A stretch of 8,641 nucleotides of DNA. It comes from an uncultured Desulfobacterales bacterium (GTDB lineage Bacteria; Desulfobacterota; Desulfobacteria; Desulfobacterales; JAFDCJ01). A program made the translations under genes and the position numbers. Where the stretch lies: positions 1 to 8,641 of the forward strand of contig CALZJV010000525.1 of NCBI GenBank assembly GCA_945787595.1, in the 5' to 3' direction. Shown in pieces: positions 5,439 through 8,641 of the stretch (its first letter is position 1; every line of letters starts with the position of its first letter). A model generated the notes under the pieces. It made no database searches. It was given only the letters and a program-made list of their open reading frames with translations, and had not been told where the DNA came from.

Positions 5439-5654
5439 ATGAAAGACAGCAAGAAGGTCACCGCCGCAATCGCGGCGGTGGTGCATTATATCCAAGAAGA
5501 AGAATCCATGCTGATGCAGCAAGCGGCCATGGGCGGCATGCCGCAGGCGCCATCTGTTTCTGCTGCGACAACGGCTTTCTCTCCATGGAGCATGAATGGA
5601 AGACAAACCCAGATGCAGCTGCGCAATCTGATGCAAATGAGAACATTTAGATAA
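5439..5654 (+). CDS. Small OadG/MmdE-like carboxyltransferase-associated subunit
   Basis: This 71-residue protein has an N-terminal amphipathic stretch KKVTAAIAAVVHYIQEEE (about residues 5-22) like the AAIAAAIAAYL-type helix near the end of OadG/MmdD/MmdE subunits. A Met/Ala/Ser linker follows, then a C-terminal FSPWSMNGRQTQMQLRNLM segment in which W-x-M-x-GR-Q resembles the W-K-M-x-GR end of those subunits. It lacks the OadG membrane segment, so it is probably soluble. GAAAGGG at 5425-5431 precedes the ATG, and the gene sits between the 12S-like and 5S-like genes. A role in bridging or stabilising the carboxyltransferase complex is inferred from position. Family assignment is tentative; that it is a real gene is well supported by its ribosome binding site and placement. 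Confidence 0.75.
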   Translation: MKDSKKVTAAIAAVVHYIQEEESMLMQQAAMGGMPQAPSVSAATTAFSPWSMNGRQTQMQLRNLMQMRTFR

Positions 5655-5735
5655 TTGAAATTGACAATTTGAGGATTCAGGTGCTGATAGTCGATTTTTA
5701 ATATCCAATTTAAAAAAATAGAGGAGAATCCTAAA
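5655..5735. other. Short intergenic spacer before oadA
   Basis: This is an A+T-rich spacer of 81 bases with no recognised element except the strong ribosome binding site GAGGAG at 5721-5726, 9 nt before the oadA ATG. The short spacing is consistent with one transcript covering mmdA, the small subunit and oadA. Confidence 0.6.
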
Positions 5736-7739
5736 ATGAGTGATGAAAATGCAGTTAAAATGACTACCATGAATTACGACAAGGATAGGCCGACCGCGGA
5801 AAATCCTGTCAAAATCGAAGACCTGAGTCTGCGCGACGGCCACCAATCTCTTTTTGCCACCCGCGGCAGAACCGAAGACATGATTCCGGTGGCTGAAATG
5901 ATGGACAACGTCGGTTTTTGGGCCATGGAAGTCTGGGGAGGCGCCACTTTTGATACCATGCACCGGTTCTTAAATGAAGACCCATGGGAACGAATTCGGA
6001 CGCTGAAGCGATATATTAAAAAAACACCGTTTTCGATGCTGCTGAGAGCGCAAAACCTTGTGGGCTACCGAAACTATGCCGATGATGTGGCCCGGGCTTT
6101 TGTCGACAGAGCGGCCGCCAATGGCATGGATGTTTTCCGAACCTTTGATGCCTTGAATGACTATCGGAATTTTGAAACGGTGGTTCCGGTAATCAAAGAG
6201 TGCGGCAAGCACTTCCAGGGGTGTATATGCTATACCTTAACCGAACCGCGGCTGGGCGGAGAGGTTTACAATATTGATTATTATGTGAATAAAGCCAAAG
6301 ATCTCGAGACCATGGGCGCAGACAGCATTTGTCTCAAAGACATGGCGGGACTCGTAGCACCCTATGATGCCTATGCCATTATCAAAGCCATGAAAGCTGC
6401 GGTCAAACCGCCGATTCATCTGCACAGTCACTTTACATCGGGCATGTCCTCCATGACCCATCTCAAAGCCATTGAAGCGGGGGTTGATATCATCGACACC
6501 GTCATGGCGCCTTACGGTTTTCGCACCTCCCATGCAGCGATTGAACCGCTGGTCATGACCCTGCTGGGCACCGACAGGGACACCGGATTCGACATCAGAC
6601 AACTGGCAGCCATTAATGAAATTCTGGAAAAAGAGATTATGCCGAAATACAGGCACCTGTTGGACGACACCAAGACGGCAATCACGGATATAAACGTCCT
6701 GCTGCACCAGACACCGGGCGGGATGTTGTCCAACCTGGTCAACCAGATGAGGGAAATGGACGCCCTTGACAAGATAGATCAGGTCTATGCCGAACTGCCG
6801 CGGGTGCGAAAGGATTTGGGGCAGATCCCTCTGGTAACGCCCACCAGCCAGATTGTGGGGATCCAGACCGTCAACAATGTTTTGTTTGATGATGAAAATG
6901 AGCGCTACAAGATGATTACCGCCCAGGTCAAAGACCTTTGCTACGGCAAAACCGCCGTTCCCATAAACCCGGAAGTCCAGAAGAAAGCTCTAAAAGGCTA
7001 TGACCGTGGTGAGGAGCCGATTACCTGCAGGCCGGCCGAGGTTCTGGAGCCGGAATTGGAAAAAGCCAAGAAAGATACTGAAGGACTTGCCGTAGACCTT
7101 GATGATATCTTGATTTACGCACTTTATCCAGTGACCGGCAAGAAGTTTTTGAAATGGAAGTACGGCAAAGAGCAACCGCCGAAGGAGGTACAGCCAAGAA
7201 CACTGGAGGATGCCAAAGCCGAACAGGAGTTGCTTAAAAAGGCCAAGGCCGGAAAATTGGTTGAAATACCGGAAAAAACAGCGCCGCCCAAGGGTGAAAA
7301 TTTACGGACATTTAATGTGTTCGTGGATGATGAGTATTTTGAGGTCGGCGTCGATCCGGGTGAGGGTGCACCGGTAATTAACTATGTCCAGCCTATGCCG
7401 GGTGCGGCACCGGCAGCATTTGCGCCGGCTGCACCGACAGCCCCCGCTCCGGCCGCGGCGAAGCCGGCACCGGCGCCTAAAGCCGAAGAGCCCAAAGCTG
7501 CTCCGGCTGCGGCAGCCGCGGTTGAAGGCACATCCCTGCTTGCTCCGATGCCCGGTATGATCATCAGTTTTGAGAAAAAGGTCGGCGATGAAATCAATGA
7601 AGGCGAAACAGCCGTCATCCTGGAAGCCATGAAAATGGAAAATGCACTACCGGCTCCGGCCAGTGGCACTATCAAGGCCATTAATTTCAGCAGCGGAGAT
7701 TCCGTTGCCAAGGGTGATGTCCTCTGTGTGATTGGATGA
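5736..7739 (+). CDS. oadA: OadA / transcarboxylase 5S-type carboxyltransferase with fused biotinyl domain
   Basis: This 667-residue protein transfers the carboxyl group between biotin and pyruvate/oxaloacetate. The catalytic TIM-barrel domain (about 28-310) shows LSLRDGHQS (Asp34, metal ligand), EVWGGATFD, FRTFDALND, SICLKDMAG with Lys201 (the lysine that is carboxylated in the family) and HLHSH with His230 and His232 as metal ligands. The conserved PYC/OadA domain (about 320-520) includes HQTPGGMLSNL and GQIPLVTPTSQIVG. An Ala/Pro-rich flexible linker spans about 553-600. The C-terminal biotinyl domain carries LEAMKMEN with biotin-accepting Lys633, 34 residues from the end as usual. GAGGAG at 5721-5726 supports the start; Met9 and Met12 are less likely. 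There is no ATP-grasp biotin carboxylase domain, so it is not a full pyruvate carboxylase. With MmdA upstream, methylmalonyl-CoA:pyruvate transcarboxylase is the best functional reading; oxaloacetate decarboxylase alpha or pyruvate carboxylase subunit B are alternatives. Confidence 0.93.
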   Translation: MSDENAVKMTTMNYDKDRPTAENPVKIEDLSLRDGHQSLFATRGRTEDMIPVAEMMDNVGFWAMEVWGGATFDTMHRFLNEDPWERIRTLKRYIKKTPFSMLLRAQNLVGYRNYADDVARAFVDRAAANGMDVFRTFDALNDYRNFETVVPVIKECGKHFQGCICYTLTEPRLGGEVYNIDYYVNKAKDLETMGADSICLKDMAGLVAPYDAYAIIKAMKAAVKPPIHLHSHFTSGMSSMTHLKAIEAGVDIIDTVMAPYGFRTSHAAIEPLVMTLLGTDRDTGFDIRQLAAINEILEKEIMPKYRHLLDDTKTAITDINVLLHQTPGGMLSNLVNQMREMDALDKIDQVYAELPRVRKDLGQIPLVTPTSQIVGIQTVNNVLFDDENERYKMITAQVKDLCYGKTAVPINPEVQKKALKGYDRGEEPITCRPAEVLEPELEKAKKDTEGLAVDLDDILIYALYPVTGKKFLKWKYGKEQPPKEVQPRTLEDAKAEQELLKKAKAGKLVEIPEKTAPPKGENLRTFNVFVDDEYFEVGVDPGEGAPVINYVQPMPGAAPAAFAPAAPTAPAPAAAKPAPAPKAEEPKAAPAAAAAVEGTSLLAPMPGMIISFEKKVGDEINEGETAVILEAMKMENALPAPASGTIKAINFSSGDSVAKGDVLCVIG

Positions 7740-7839
7740 CAGGATGGGAAGCTGAGAGGTTAGGAAGGTGGGAAGCTGGGAAGGTGGAATTGGGAATTAC
7801 TAGGAATGCGGAATTCGGAAAGGGAGTCTTCAGCCGTTG

Positions 7840-7868
7840 GAGGCGAATTGGCAGAGAGCATGGCGCAT
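7840..7868 (+). repeat. 29-bp perfect direct repeat, copy 1
   Basis: Identical to 7989-8017; it begins GAGGCGAATTGG and ends ATGGCGCAT. The partner lies 149 bp downstream. Confidence 0.9.
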
Positions 7869-7988
7869 GGGGCAAAGAGAGGAAGAAGGAAGCTGGGAAG
7901 CAGGGAGGTTGGGGAAGCTGAAAGTCATATAAGCTAAAGTCTCAAAGGGGAGCCGATGACTGTTGGAGGAGCGCTTCGCTTGAGGTTA

Positions 7989-8017
7989 GAGGCGAATTGG
8001 CAGAGAGCATGGCGCAT
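7989..8017 (+). repeat. 29-bp perfect direct repeat, copy 2
   Basis: Identical to 7840-7868. Flanking purine-rich sequence is also related but with small length differences, pointing to a diverged duplication of about 150 bp period. Confidence 0.9.
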
Positions 8018-8096
8018 AGGGCATAGGGAAGAAGCTATGAAGCTGGGAAGTTAGGAAGGTGAGAACAAAAAAGCTCGAGGCTGAAAGCAAGTAGAT

Positions 8097-8171
8097 ACAG
8101 GACTGAACGTTCATAATTTATCCAGTTAAACCTATTTGTTTTTTGTTTAACCGGGACGCTCCTAACGAACC
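8097..8171 (+). repeat. 75-bp direct repeat, copy B (upstream of sucC)
   Basis: Ungapped partner of 108-182 with 67 of 75 identities. It contains stem-loop unit 4: CCAGTTAAAC (8122-8131) and GTTTAACCGG (8145-8154) around a 13-nt loop. Two of the three core differences from copy A fall in or next to the loop, while both 10-nt arms are unchanged. Confidence 0.9.
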
Positions 8172-8228
8172 AAACGGTCCAAAACAGCTTAACCAAGTCA
8201 ACGATCTAAATGAACTAAATGGTCCCAA
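8172..8228. other. sucC leader
   Basis: An A+T-rich stretch with related words (AACGGTCC, AACGATCTAAAT, AATGGTCC) and no GGAGG-like ribosome binding site before the sucC ATG. The word ACGATCTAAAT also occurs in the mce leader at 185-195, so the two leaders share more than the 75-bp repeat. Confidence 0.5.
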
Positions 8229-8641
8229 ATGAAAATTCACGAATATCAGGCCAAGGAGTTATTTAAAAAGTACAGTGTTCCCATTCCGCAGGGCCGTGTG
8301 GCCTTTAGTCCCGATGAAGTCGTCGGGATCGCAAAAAATTTGGGAGGGTATCCGGTTGTGGTCAAAGCCCAGGTTCACGCCGGCGGGCGGGGCAAGGGCG
8401 GGGGAGTAAAACTGGCCCAATCCGAGTCGGAGGTGCAAAGCGTTGCCGGTCAGATTATCGGCATGGACTTGGTCACCCATCAGACCGGCCCGCGGGGAAG
8501 GCGGGTCAAGAAGGTCCTGGTGGAGCAGGGACTGAACATTGAAAACGAGCTCTACCTGAGCATCATTCCGGATCGGGCCATCGCTAAGATAGTGGTGATG
8601 GCCAGTGAAGCCGGGGGGATGGACATTGAGGAAGTGGCGGC
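8229..8641 (+). CDS. sucC: Succinyl-CoA ligase (ADP-forming) beta subunit, N-terminal part, runs off the window
   Basis: SucC with SucD converts succinyl-CoA, ADP and phosphate to succinate, CoA and ATP, the energy-conserving step after the mutase. The visible 137 codons start MKIHEYQAKELFKKY, the signature SucC N-terminus (MNLHEYQAKQLF in E. coli), and continue through the ATP-grasp elements VVVKAQVHAGGRGKGGGVKLA (about residues 38-58) and VLVEQGLNIENELYLSIIPDR to VVMASEAGGMDIEEVA at the edge. No stop occurs in frame. The ATG at 8229 is chosen because the family begins exactly there; there is no strong ribosome binding site before it. sucD is expected immediately downstream, outside the window. 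Confidence 0.95.
   Translation, partial: MKIHEYQAKELFKKYSVPIPQGRVAFSPDEVVGIAKNLGGYPVVVKAQVHAGGRGKGGGVKLAQSESEVQSVAGQIIGMDLVTHQTGPRGRRVKKVLVEQGLNIENELYLSIIPDRAIAKIVVMASEAGGMDIEEVA

Larger units (their letters stand above)
7740..8096. repeat. Purine-rich repetitive intergenic tract
   Basis: The plus strand is dominated by G and A in recurring words such as GGGAAGCTGGGAAGG, GGAAGGTGG and GCATAGGG. A 29-bp segment at 7840-7868 recurs exactly at 7989-8017, and similarity continues past it at an offset of about 150 bp (for instance AGCTGGGAAG at 7891-7900 and 8041-8050). An open frame starting at 7736, overlapping the oadA stop, would translate into a Trp/Glu/Gly/Lys-rich peptide made from the repeat; I do not consider it a gene. 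No terminator was recognised after oadA. Confidence 0.75.

Noticed and set aside
7736..7921. Open frame overlapping the oadA stop, product rich in Trp, Glu, Gly and Lys
   Set aside because: It is a translation of the purine-rich repeat tract; no family features and no separate ribosome binding site.

Overview
The window carries a propionate / methylmalonyl-CoA metabolism cluster, all on the + strand. The order is methylmalonyl-CoA epimerase (mce), methylmalonyl-CoA mutase (now in two reading frames), a remnant of the mutase chaperone GTPase (meaB), a carboxyltransferase of the MmdA/12S/PccB type, a 71-residue OadG-like small subunit, an OadA/5S-type carboxyltransferase fused to a biotinyl domain, and the start of succinyl-CoA ligase beta (sucC), which runs off the right edge. 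Gene order and protein style suggest a Desulfobacterota-like anaerobe (sulfate reducer or syntroph) using the methylmalonyl-CoA route. This taxonomic call is inference from remembered family sequences, not a search.

Layout: 1-320 is a non-coding leader with an 8-bp tandem repeat and three related stem-loop units. It is followed by mce (321-725), a spacer with a perfect 27-bp inverted repeat of REPIN type (843-916), the mutase (1036-3053), and a 717-bp stretch whose first half holds the meaB remnant (3126-3491). Then come mmdA (3771-5324), a CCGGTT-rich hairpin spacer, the small subunit (5439-5654), oadA (5736-7739), a purine-rich repetitive spacer (7740-8096), a near copy of the mce leader repeat (8097-8171) and sucC (8229 onward).

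As a pathway, the 12S-like and 5S-biotinyl proteins would move a carboxyl group between methylmalonyl-CoA and pyruvate/oxaloacetate. The epimerase interconverts methylmalonyl-CoA epimers, the mutase links methylmalonyl-CoA to succinyl-CoA, and SucCD couples succinyl-CoA to ATP. No biotin carboxylase or membrane OadB is visible in the window, which fits a transcarboxylase better than a carboxylase or a sodium pump.

The main surprise is local damage. The mutase lacks about 24 codons that should hold the two cobalamin/substrate-contacting residues His328 and Gln330 (Propionibacterium numbering). It is also frameshifted in the linker before its B12 domain, where roughly 13 codons' worth of sequence is gone. 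The adjacent meaB keeps only its C-terminal end, itself interrupted by a stop. The other genes look complete. This is either real decay of the mutase-chaperone pair (with another copy elsewhere) or an assembly/sequencing defect confined to about 1.5 kb. The second notable feature is a family of intergenic stem-loop repeats with compensatory base changes; one copy lies in front of sucC and three lie in front of mce.
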